DNA of 64,000 nucleotides. It comes from Klebsiella sp. WP3-W18-ESBL-02 (GTDB lineage: Bacteria; Pseudomonadota; Gammaproteobacteria; Enterobacterales; Enterobacteriaceae). The DNA lies in the NCBI RefSeq assembly GCF_014168815.1, contig NZ_AP021972.1:558001-622000 (forward strand). The letters are read 5' to 3'. Each line of letters begins with the position of its first letter. Within the stretch, counting starts at the first letter, position 1. Below the pieces are notes generated by a model, which searched no databases, was not told where the DNA came from, and saw only the letters and a program-made list of their open reading frames with translations. This document shows positions 16,166-23,860 of the stretch, piece after piece. Made by a program: the position numbers and the translations under genes.

Positions 16166-17584
16166 TTACACTTCCAGGTAGTTCATAATCCCGTCAGCCG
16201 CCTTACGGCCTTCGGCAATTGCTGTCACCACCAGATCCGAACCACGCACGATGTCACCACCGGCGAAGATTTTCGGGTTGCTGGTCTGGAAGGCGTTTTC
16301 GTGGCCTTCAGGCGCAATGATGCGGCCCTGAGAGTCCAGCTCAACGCTGTGTTTCGCCAGCCATTCCATGCTGTGTGGACGGAAGCCAAACGCCATCACG
16401 ACGGCATCGGCCGGGATGACATGCTCGGAACCGGCGACGATCTCCGCGCGACGGCGGCCTTTCGCATCCGGCTGTCCCATTTCGGTGCGCGCCATCTTCA
16501 CGCCGCTTACTTTGCCATTAGCATTCACTTCAATGCCCAGCGGCTGGATGTTGAACTGGAATTCCACGCCTTCTTCACGCGCGTTTTTCACTTCGCGTTT
16601 CGAACCCGGCATGTTCTCTTCGTCACGGCGATAAGCACAGATAACGTGAGCCGCATTTTGACGAATGGAGGTGCGCACGCAGTCCATCGCAGTATCACCA
16701 CCGCCCAGTACCACCACGCGCTTGCCTTCCATGCTGACGTACGGTTCTTCGGCGGTTTCGCCGAAGCCCATGATCTGCTTGGTGTTGGCAATCAGGAACG
16801 GCAGAGCGTCGAATACGCCAGACGCGTCTTCGTTCTCCAGGCCGCCGCGCATGGACTGATAGGTGCCCACGCCGAGGAAGACGGCGTCGTAATCTTTCAG
16901 CAGATCGTCGAGCTGCACGTCGCGTCCCACTTCGACATTCAGTTTGAACTCAATGCCCATCCCGGTGAAGATTTCGCGGCGGCGGGTCATCACCTCTTTT
17001 TCCAGCTTGAAGGCCGGGATACCGAAGGTCAGCAGACCGCCGATTTCAGGGTGACGGTCAAAGACCACCGCTTTCACGCCGTTACGGGTCAGTACGTCGG
17101 CGCATGCCAGGCCCGCCGGGCCCGCACCGATGATGGCGACTTTCTTGCCGGTTTGCTTCACGCCGGTCAGATCCGGACGCCAACCCATCTCAAACGCTTT
17201 ATCGTTGATATAGCGCTCGATGTTGCCGATGGTCACTGCGCCGAACTCGTCGTTCAGCGTACAGGAACCTTCGCACAGGCGGTCCTGCGGGCAAACGCGC
17301 CCGCAGACTTCCGGCAGGGTGTTGGTCTGGTGCGACAGCTCGGCTGCCTCAAAAATACGTCCTTCGTTGGCGAGCTTCAGCCAGTTAGGGATGTAGTTAT
17401 GTACCGGACATTTCCACTCACAGTACGGGTTACCGCAGGACAGGCAGCGGTCTGCCTGTGCTTTGGCCTGGCCTTCGGAAAACGGCTCGTAGATCTCAAT
17501 AAATTCGATCTTGCGGATCTTCAGCGGTTTCTTCGGCGGATCAACGCGCTGCAGGTCGATAAATTGATAAACGTTCTGACTCAT
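16166..17584 (-). CDS. gltD: Glutamate synthase (NADPH) small subunit GltD
   Basis: GltD passes electrons from NADPH through FAD and two [4Fe-4S] clusters to the large subunit, where glutamine and 2-oxoglutarate become two glutamates. The 472 residues equal E. coli. Cluster-ligand cysteines are at 47, 50, 55, 59 and 94, 98, 104, 108; the FAD motif GAGPAG starts at residue 153, and the NADPH motif GGGDTAMD lies near 290. It starts 9 bp after gltB, in one operon. The K-12 third gene, gltF, is absent, and the terminator follows at once. Confidence 0.98.
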   Translation of the reverse strand: MSQNVYQFIDLQRVDPPKKPLKIRKIEFIEIYEPFSEGQAKAQADRCLSCGNPYCEWKCPVHNYIPNWLKLANEGRIFEAAELSHQTNTLPEVCGRVCPQDRLCEGSCTLNDEFGAVTIGNIERYINDKAFEMGWRPDLTGVKQTGKKVAIIGAGPAGLACADVLTRNGVKAVVFDRHPEIGGLLTFGIPAFKLEKEVMTRRREIFTGMGIEFKLNVEVGRDVQLDDLLKDYDAVFLGVGTYQSMRGGLENEDASGVFDALPFLIANTKQIMGFGETAEEPYVSMEGKRVVVLGGGDTAMDCVRTSIRQNAAHVICAYRRDEENMPGSKREVKNAREEGVEFQFNIQPLGIEVNANGKVSGVKMARTEMGQPDAKGRRRAEIVAGSEHVIPADAVVMAFGFRPHSMEWLAKHSVELDSQGRIIAPEGHENAFQTSNPKIFAGGDIVRGSDLVVTAIAEGRKAADGIMNYLEV

Positions 17585-17593
17585 GATGACCTC

Positions 17594-20500
17594 TTACTGC
17601 GCCTGCACACGCAGCTCAGCTGCGCTACGACTACGGTGACCCAACAGGGCTTTCACATCACTGGACTTCGGCTTAACCAGCGCGAACTTCGCGGAGTAAG
17701 ACGGCCAGTGCGCCAGGATCTCTTCGCCGCGGGAAGAACCGGTTAACTGCACATGTTCGGTAATCAGACCGCGCAGGTGCTCTTCGTGAATCGCCAGCGA
17801 GTCGACATCCAGCACTTCCACCAGTTCCGGGTTCACGCGTTTACGAAAATCACCGTCTTCATCCAGTACGTAGGCGAAGCCGCCCGTCATACCGGCGCCG
17901 AAGTTAACGCCCGTTTTGCCCAGCACGCAGACGATGCCGCCGGTCATGTATTCACAGCCGTTGTCGCCAATACCTTCCACCACGGTAATCGCCCCGGAGT
18001 TACGTACGCCGAAACGTTCACCCGCACGCCCTGCGGCGTACAGACGACCACCGGTTGCGCCGTACAGGCAGGTGTTGCCGATAATGCTCGCTTCGTGGCT
18101 GCGGAAGGAAGAACCCACCGGAGGACGGATCGCCAGCAGACCACCCGCCATGCCTTTACCGACGTAGTCGTTGGCATCGCCGGTCAGGTACAGCTCAACG
18201 CCGCCGGCGTTCCACACGCCGAAGCTCTGGCCCGCGGTACCGTTGAAGTGCGCCTTAATCGGGTCTGCCGCCAGCCCCTGGTCACCATGCGTCTGGGCGA
18301 TGTAGCCCGATAGCGATGCGCCCACGGAACGATCGGTGTTGCGGATGTCGAACCAGAAGGTTTTGCTCTGGCGCTCATCAACAAACGGTTTTGCCTGCTG
18401 CAGCAGCTGCGCGTTCAGCACGCCGTTATCAAACGGCGGGTTGTTCTCGGTGCAGTACAGCGCTTTGCCAGGATGCGGCTCGGCGGTTTCCAGCAGACGA
18501 GACAGCTCCAGCTTCTGCTGCTTGGCGGTGAAGCCATCCAGCTCTTTGAGCAGGTCGGTGCGGCCAATCAGGTCTACGAGGCGGGTTACGCCCAGCGAGG
18601 CCATCAGCTCACGCACTTCACGGGCGATAAATTCAAAGTAGTTAGTCACTTTGAACGGCAGGCCGTGATAGTGGTTCTTACGCAGTTTTTCATCCTGAGT
18701 TGCCACACCCGTTGCGCAGTTGTTCAGGTGGCAAATACGCAAGTATTTACAGCCCAGCGCGACCATTGGACCGGTGCCGAAGCCGAAGCTTTCCGCGCCG
18801 AGGATCGCCGCTTTAATGATGTCGACGCCGGTTTTCAGGCCGCCGTCTACCTGCAGACGAATCTTGTGACGCAGGCCGTTGGCAACCAGCGCCTGCTGGG
18901 TTTCCACCAGGCCCAGCTCCCACGGGCAGCCCGCGTATTTGACGGAAGACAGCGGGCTTGCGCCGGTGCCGCCGTCATAGCCAGCGATGGTAATCAGGTC
19001 AGCGTAAGCTTTCGCTACGCCCGTGGCGATAGTGCCGACGCCCGGTTCGGAAACCAGCTTCACGGAGATCATCGCCTTCGGGTTGACCTGTTTCAGGTCG
19101 AAAATCAGCTGCGCCAGATCCTCGATAGAGTAAATATCGTGGTGCGGTGGCGGTGAAATCAGCGTCACACCCGGTACGGAATAGCGCAGTTTGGCGATGT
19201 ACGGGGTGACTTTATCACCCGGCAACTGACCACCTTCGCCTGGCTTCGCGCCCTGGGCAACTTTAATCTGAATCACGTCGGCGTTAACCAGATACGCTGG
19301 CGTCACGCCAAAGCGACCGGAAGCCACCTGCTTAATGCGCGATACTTTGTTGGTGCCGTAACGCGCCGGGTCTTCGCCGCCTTCGCCGGAGTTCGAGTTA
19401 CCGCCGATGCTGTTCATCGCTTCCGCCAGCGCTTCGTGTGCTTCCGGGCTCAGTGCGCCGATAGACATCGCGGCGGTGTCGAAACGTTTGAACAGGTCGC
19501 TTGCTGGTTCAACGTCGGCCAGGTTGACGGTTTCCCCGTTCGGGGTTATCGCCAGCAGATCGCGCAGCGTCGCCGCCGGACGGTTGTTCACCAGCTCGGC
19601 ATATTCTTTGTAATCGCTGTACTCACCGCTCTGTACTGCCTGTTGCAGGGTGCGCACCACGTCCGGGTTATAAGCGTGATATTCGCCGCCGTGAACGTAT
19701 TTGAGCAGCCCGCCCTGATCCAGCGGTTTACGCGCCAGCCAGGCACGTTTCGACAGGTTCAGCAGATCCTGCTGGAAGTCGTCGAACGACGCGCCGCCAA
19801 TGCGGCTGACCACGCCCTGGAAGCAGTTAGCGACCACATCGTCGTGCAGGCCAACCGCTTCAAACAGCTTGGAGCAGCGGTAGGAGGCAATGGTCGAGAT
19901 GCCCATTTTGGACATGATCTTGTACAGGCCTTTGTTGATGCCGTTACGGTAATTCAGCATCACCGTGCGGTAGTCTTTCTCGATAGCATGCGTATCAATC
20001 AGACGTCCCAGGGTTTCATAAGCCAGATACGGGTAGATAGCCGTTGCGCCGAAGCCGAGCAGTACCGCAAAGTGGTGCGGGTCGCGGGCGCTGGCGGTTT
20101 CGACGATGATGTTGGCATCGCAGCGCAGGCTCTTATCAACCAGACGGGTCTGGATAGCGCCTACCGCCATCGGGGCCGGTACCGGCAGACGATTTTTGCC
20201 GATGTTACGATCGGACAGCACCAGCAGTACGGTACCGCTGCGCACCATCTCTTCGGCTTTATCGCACAGCGCTTTTACCGTCGTTTCGAGATCGGTTTCC
20301 GTCACGTCGAAGGTGATATCCAGCGTATCGGCGCGGTAGTGCTCCTCTTTCATCGTGGTGAGCTGATTGAAATCGGAGTACAGCAGAATCGGTGATTTGA
20401 AGCTCAGACGGTGCGCCTGGCCTTCCGCTTCGCAGAAGACGTTCATTTCACGGCCGATGCTGGTCGCCAGCGACATCACGTGCGCTTCACGCAGCGGGTC

Positions 20501-22054
20501 GATTGGCGGGTTAGTCACCTGCGCAAACTGCTGGCGGAAGTAGTCGTAAATAATACGCGGCTGGCTGGAGAGCACGGCAAACGGGGTATCGTCACCCATT
20601 GAGCCGACCGCTTCCTGGCCGTTTTCGCCGAGCACGCGGATAACGGAATCCAGCTCTTCAGCGCTGTAGTTAAACTGTTTCTGATAGCTGGCAAGCGTAT
20701 CGTCGTCCAGCTCACGGCTGCCAACGCGGTCATCGGCCAGATCTTCAAACGGCACCAGGCGGCGAACGTTCTTCTCCATCCACTCTTTGTACGGGTGGCG
20801 GCTTTTCAGATCGTTGTCGGTTTCAGCAGAATGCAGGATGCGGCCGCTGCGGGTGTCGATAACCATCAGCTCGCCTGGGCCTACGCGGCCTTTTTCAACC
20901 ACTTCGTCAGGCTGGTAATCCCAGATACCGACTTCAGAAGCGCAGGTGATGAGCTTGTCTTTGGTGATGACGTAGCGCGCCGGGCGCAGACCGTTACGGT
21001 CGAGGTTACAGGCGGCATAGCGACCGTCAGACATGACGATACCTGCCGGGCCGTCCCACGGCTCCATGTGCATGGAGTTAAAGTCGAAGAACGAACGCAG
21101 GTCCGGGTCCATATCCGGGTTGTTCTGCCAGGCCGGTGGTACCAGCAGACGCATGGCGCGAATGATGTCCATCCCGCCTGCCAGCAGCAGCTCAAGCATG
21201 TTATCCATGGAGCTGGAGTCGGAGCCGGTTTCGTTAACGAAAGGCGCAGCGTCGTGCAGATCCGGGATCAGCGGGGTCTGGAACTTATAGGTACGCGCGC
21301 GTGCCCACTGGCGGTTACCGGTGATGGTGTTGATCTCGCCGTTGTGCGCCAGATAGCGGAACGGCTGAGCCAGCGGCCAGCGTGGAACGGTGTTGGTGGA
21401 GAAGCGCTGGTGGAACAGGCAGATGGCCGACTCCAGACGCAGGTCCGCGAGGTCCAGGTAGAAGCGCGGCAAATCCGCCGGCATACACAGACCTTTATAG
21501 ATGTTGACCAGGTTCGACAGGCTACAAACGTAGAAGTCTTTATCTTCCTGGAGGCGTTTTTCGATACGGCGACGGGCGATAAACAGACGGCGTTCCATAT
21601 CGCGCGGACGCCAGCCCGCAGGGGCGTTAACGAAAATTTGTTCAATGCGAGGCAGAGAGGAGAGGGCGATTTCACCCAGTACGCCTTCATTGGTTGGCAC
21701 ATCGCGCCAGCCGACGATAGACAGGGTTTCACGCTGTAGTTCTTCTTCTACAACACGGCGAGACGCCGCTGCCAGTTCAGGATCCTTATTCAGGAACAGC
21801 ATCCCAACGGCATAGTTTTTCGCTAAGCGCCAGCCGCGCTCTTCGGCGACGATGCGAAAGAAACGGTCAGGTTTTTGCAGCAGCAGGCCACAACCGTCAC
21901 CGGTTTTACCGTCGGCGAGTATTGCGCCGCGGTGCTGCATTCGGGCCAGTGCGTGTATCGCGGTACGCACTACCTTGTGGCTAGGTTCGCCTTCTATGTG
22001 GGCGATCAGGCCGAAACCACAGTTATCCCTCTCAAGGGATTTATCGTACAACAT
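17594..22054 (-). CDS. gltB: Glutamate synthase (NADPH) large subunit GltB
   Basis: GltB holds the glutaminase and synthase sites of NADPH-GOGAT, the main ammonia assimilation route at low ammonium together with glutamine synthetase. The 1486 residues equal E. coli. An 11-residue propeptide precedes Cys12, which becomes the N-terminal nucleophile (CGFGLIAHIEG). The glutaminase domain spans about 12-430, a central domain follows, and the FMN synthase domain is about 790-1200, with the [3Fe-4S] cysteines in LGCKYLRICHLNNC. The C-terminal beta-helix has GxxGG-type repeats. The upstream region carries a CRP-like site; in E. coli the operon is activated by Lrp and also controlled by IHF, CRP and ArgR. 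Confidence 0.98.
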   Translation of the reverse strand: MLYDKSLERDNCGFGLIAHIEGEPSHKVVRTAIHALARMQHRGAILADGKTGDGCGLLLQKPDRFFRIVAEERGWRLAKNYAVGMLFLNKDPELAAASRRVVEEELQRETLSIVGWRDVPTNEGVLGEIALSSLPRIEQIFVNAPAGWRPRDMERRLFIARRRIEKRLQEDKDFYVCSLSNLVNIYKGLCMPADLPRFYLDLADLRLESAICLFHQRFSTNTVPRWPLAQPFRYLAHNGEINTITGNRQWARARTYKFQTPLIPDLHDAAPFVNETGSDSSSMDNMLELLLAGGMDIIRAMRLLVPPAWQNNPDMDPDLRSFFDFNSMHMEPWDGPAGIVMSDGRYAACNLDRNGLRPARYVITKDKLITCASEVGIWDYQPDEVVEKGRVGPGELMVIDTRSGRILHSAETDNDLKSRHPYKEWMEKNVRRLVPFEDLADDRVGSRELDDDTLASYQKQFNYSAEELDSVIRVLGENGQEAVGSMGDDTPFAVLSSQPRIIYDYFRQQFAQVTNPPIDPLREAHVMSLATSIGREMNVFCEAEGQAHRLSFKSPILLYSDFNQLTTMKEEHYRADTLDITFDVTETDLETTVKALCDKAEEMVRSGTVLLVLSDRNIGKNRLPVPAPMAVGAIQTRLVDKSLRCDANIIVETASARDPHHFAVLLGFGATAIYPYLAYETLGRLIDTHAIEKDYRTVMLNYRNGINKGLYKIMSKMGISTIASYRCSKLFEAVGLHDDVVANCFQGVVSRIGGASFDDFQQDLLNLSKRAWLARKPLDQGGLLKYVHGGEYHAYNPDVVRTLQQAVQSGEYSDYKEYAELVNNRPAATLRDLLAITPNGETVNLADVEPASDLFKRFDTAAMSIGALSPEAHEALAEAMNSIGGNSNSGEGGEDPARYGTNKVSRIKQVASGRFGVTPAYLVNADVIQIKVAQGAKPGEGGQLPGDKVTPYIAKLRYSVPGVTLISPPPHHDIYSIEDLAQLIFDLKQVNPKAMISVKLVSEPGVGTIATGVAKAYADLITIAGYDGGTGASPLSSVKYAGCPWELGLVETQQALVANGLRHKIRLQVDGGLKTGVDIIKAAILGAESFGFGTGPMVALGCKYLRICHLNNCATGVATQDEKLRKNHYHGLPFKVTNYFEFIAREVRELMASLGVTRLVDLIGRTDLLKELDGFTAKQQKLELSRLLETAEPHPGKALYCTENNPPFDNGVLNAQLLQQAKPFVDERQSKTFWFDIRNTDRSVGASLSGYIAQTHGDQGLAADPIKAHFNGTAGQSFGVWNAGGVELYLTGDANDYVGKGMAGGLLAIRPPVGSSFRSHEASIIGNTCLYGATGGRLYAAGRAGERFGVRNSGAITVVEGIGDNGCEYMTGGIVCVLGKTGVNFGAGMTGGFAYVLDEDGDFRKRVNPELVEVLDVDSLAIHEEHLRGLITEHVQLTGSSRGEEILAHWPSYSAKFALVKPKSSDVKALLGHRSRSAAELRVQAQ

Positions 22055-22657
22055 ATCAGTGAACCTCCCCAGGCTCTACGGGACGCCCCCTTAATCGATT
22101 GCGCGCAAGGCACAGCAAGAGCATGGCGACGGGGTGAGGCACTCTTTGCCTAACCTCGCATTCGCCCTCTTTTATCCTTTTCGCGTAGGTCGCACAAGTT
22201 TGAGGACTTGCTTAAGAGGGAATCTCAATTACTGCATAAATATGATGAGCAGGCTGCTCATCCAGAAAGCTTCCAGCGGATTCCCAACTTATCGGGAATC
22301 GCTACATAGGTCAAATGGCAATCTTATTTATACAGAAATGTGCTATAGAGAAGTTAACATGATGATTAATATAAAAAATAATGCATTTTTCTCGGTTAAG
22401 GACCTGATGGGGATGCCGCAATGAGTGTGATCTGTCTCACTATCTGTAAGCGCGCTTTTAATCTTCATGTGCTGTTTTGGATATTAAAAGTAGCATTTAA
22501 TGCTGGTATTGACAGTGGGGGTATATGATCGCTCTGTTTTTCAACGGGCGCTGGATTATTGCAAATAACGGTACTGACATAAGCAAAAATAATCACGCTT
22601 CCTCTGAATGAAATTGCAATAATTTTGATTTGTTATGCAATAAGGTAAAGGGTCTAC
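22055..22657. promoter_or_regulatory. gltBD-yhcC divergent regulatory region
   Basis: A 603-bp gene-free region serves the minus-strand gltBD operon and plus-strand yhcC. It contains a perfect palindrome, GATGAGCAG (22244-22252) and CTGCTCATC (22254-22262), a possible weak ARG box (TGCATAAATATGAT at 22233-22246), AT-rich DNA at 22355-22390 and a CRP-like site. Its size fits the multi-regulator control known for gltBDF in E. coli. An open frame at 22134-22424 has no family resemblance and I do not call it a gene. Confidence 0.6.
22426..22441. promoter_or_regulatory. CRP-like binding site upstream of gltBD
   Basis: TGTGA (22426-22430), a 6-bp spacer and TCACT (22437-22441) match the CRP half-site consensus TGTGA-N6-TCACA at nine of ten positions. 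It lies 372 bp before gltB and about 217 bp before yhcC. CRP control of gltBDF is documented in E. coli. Confidence 0.65.
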
Positions 22658-23662
22658 ATGGCGATTGATCCAGGTCATCGCCGATCGAGACTAAAAGTGG
22701 CAGGCTTGGGCCCTTTCTTCAGGCCGGTCTATCAGATTATGCAGTTACAAAAATTAGTCAATATGTTTGGTGGGGATCTTACGCGTCGTTACGGCGAAAA
22801 GGTTCATAAACTGACGCTGCATGGTGGATTCAGCTGCCCAAACCGCGATGGCACCATTGGCCGGGGCGGTTGTACGTTCTGTAATGTCGCCTCGTTTGCC
22901 GATGAAGCGCAGCAGCATAAGTCGATTGCCGAGCAGCTTGCCCATCAGGCGCAGCTGGTGAACCGCGCAAAGCGCTATCTGGCCTATTTCCAGGCCTATA
23001 CCAGCACCTTTGCCGAAGTGCAGGTGCTGCGTTCGATGTACCAGCAGGCGGTAAGCCAGGCCAATATCGTCGGGCTGTGCGTGGGTACGCGCCCGGACTG
23101 CGTGCCGGAGGCGGTACTAGACCTGTTGAGTGAGTACCACGAGCAGGGCTATGAAGTGTGGCTGGAGCTGGGGCTGCAAACCGCGCACGATAAAACGCTG
23201 CACCGGATTAACCGCGGCCACGACTTTGCCTGTTACCAGAATACGACGCGTCTGGCACGTGAACGCGGCCTGAAGGTGTGCAGTCACCTGATTGTCGGCC
23301 TGCCCGGGGAAGGGCAGAGCGAATGCCTGGAGACGCTCCAGCAGGTGGTTGAGACGGGCGTTGACGGCATTAAGCTGCATCCGCTGCATATTGTCACCGG
23401 TAGCATTATGGCGAAGGCCTGGCAAGCCGGTCGTCTGAACGGCATTGCGCTGGACGACTATACGGTGACCGCGGGCGAGATGATTCGTCATACGCCGCCG
23501 GAGGTGATTTATCACCGTATTTCCGCCAGCGCTCGCCGGCCAACGCTGCTGGCGCCGCTATGGTGTGAGAACCGCTGGACCGGGATGGTCGAGCTGGATA
23601 AATACCTGAATGAACACGGTGTGCAGGGCTCGGCGCTGGGCACGCCTTGGGTGCAGCCGTAG
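22658..23662 (+). CDS. yhcC: Radical SAM protein YhcC (TIGR01212 family)
   Basis: YhcC is a radical S-adenosylmethionine protein of unknown reaction. The cluster motif reads CPNRDGTIGRGGCTFC, where the spacing is longer than the usual CxxxCxxC, as is typical of this family, and LPGEGQSE and a conserved C-terminus follow. Two starts are possible. The ATG at 22658 has an AAGGG ribosome binding site and gives 334 residues; the ATG at 22739 has no ribosome binding site but gives the 307-residue form that lines up with the 309-residue E. coli protein (MQLQKLVNMFGG). I report the longer form with doubt. It stands alone, divergent from gltBD, before a REP pair. Confidence 0.88.
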   Translation: MAIDPGHRRSRLKVAGLGPFFRPVYQIMQLQKLVNMFGGDLTRRYGEKVHKLTLHGGFSCPNRDGTIGRGGCTFCNVASFADEAQQHKSIAEQLAHQAQLVNRAKRYLAYFQAYTSTFAEVQVLRSMYQQAVSQANIVGLCVGTRPDCVPEAVLDLLSEYHEQGYEVWLELGLQTAHDKTLHRINRGHDFACYQNTTRLARERGLKVCSHLIVGLPGEGQSECLETLQQVVETGVDGIKLHPLHIVTGSIMAKAWQAGRLNGIALDDYTVTAGEMIRHTPPEVIYHRISASARRPTLLAPLWCENRWTGMVELDKYLNEHGVQGSALGTPWVQP

Positions 23663-23684
23663 TGTCGTCACGCCTCGCCGCCGT

Positions 23685-23759
23685 GTAGGCCTGATAAGCG
23701 CAGCGCCATCAGGCTGTCAGGATCACATTGCCTGATGGCGCTGCGCTTATCAGGCCTAC
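23685..23759. repeat. BIME: perfect 30-bp inverted REP pair
   Basis: Two REP units, 23685-23714 and 23730-23759, are exact reverse complements over 30 bp with a 15-bp spacer. Each begins or ends in GTAGGCCTGATAAGCGCAGC-type sequence. They lie between yhcC and arcB and would form a very stable hairpin in the yhcC message, perhaps protecting it from 3' exonucleases. Confidence 0.92.
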
Positions 23760-23860
23760 AACACCGACTTCACAGATAATCCTCGCATTTTTTACACAAC
23801 CTACCGCGCTGCGCTCAGAATTGGGTATGATTGAACGACGTTGTCGTTAAGGAATCCCTT

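Noticed and set aside
16139..17746. 535-codon open frame antisense to gltD and the end of gltB
   Set aside because: It mirrors the gltD codon pattern, has no recognisable domain and crosses the gltD-gltB junction. gltD and gltB are certain, so this is a GC-driven shadow.
22134..22424. 96-codon open frame in the gltB-yhcC gap
   Set aside because: No ribosome binding site, no family resemblance, and it runs through the palindrome and AT-rich regulatory DNA.
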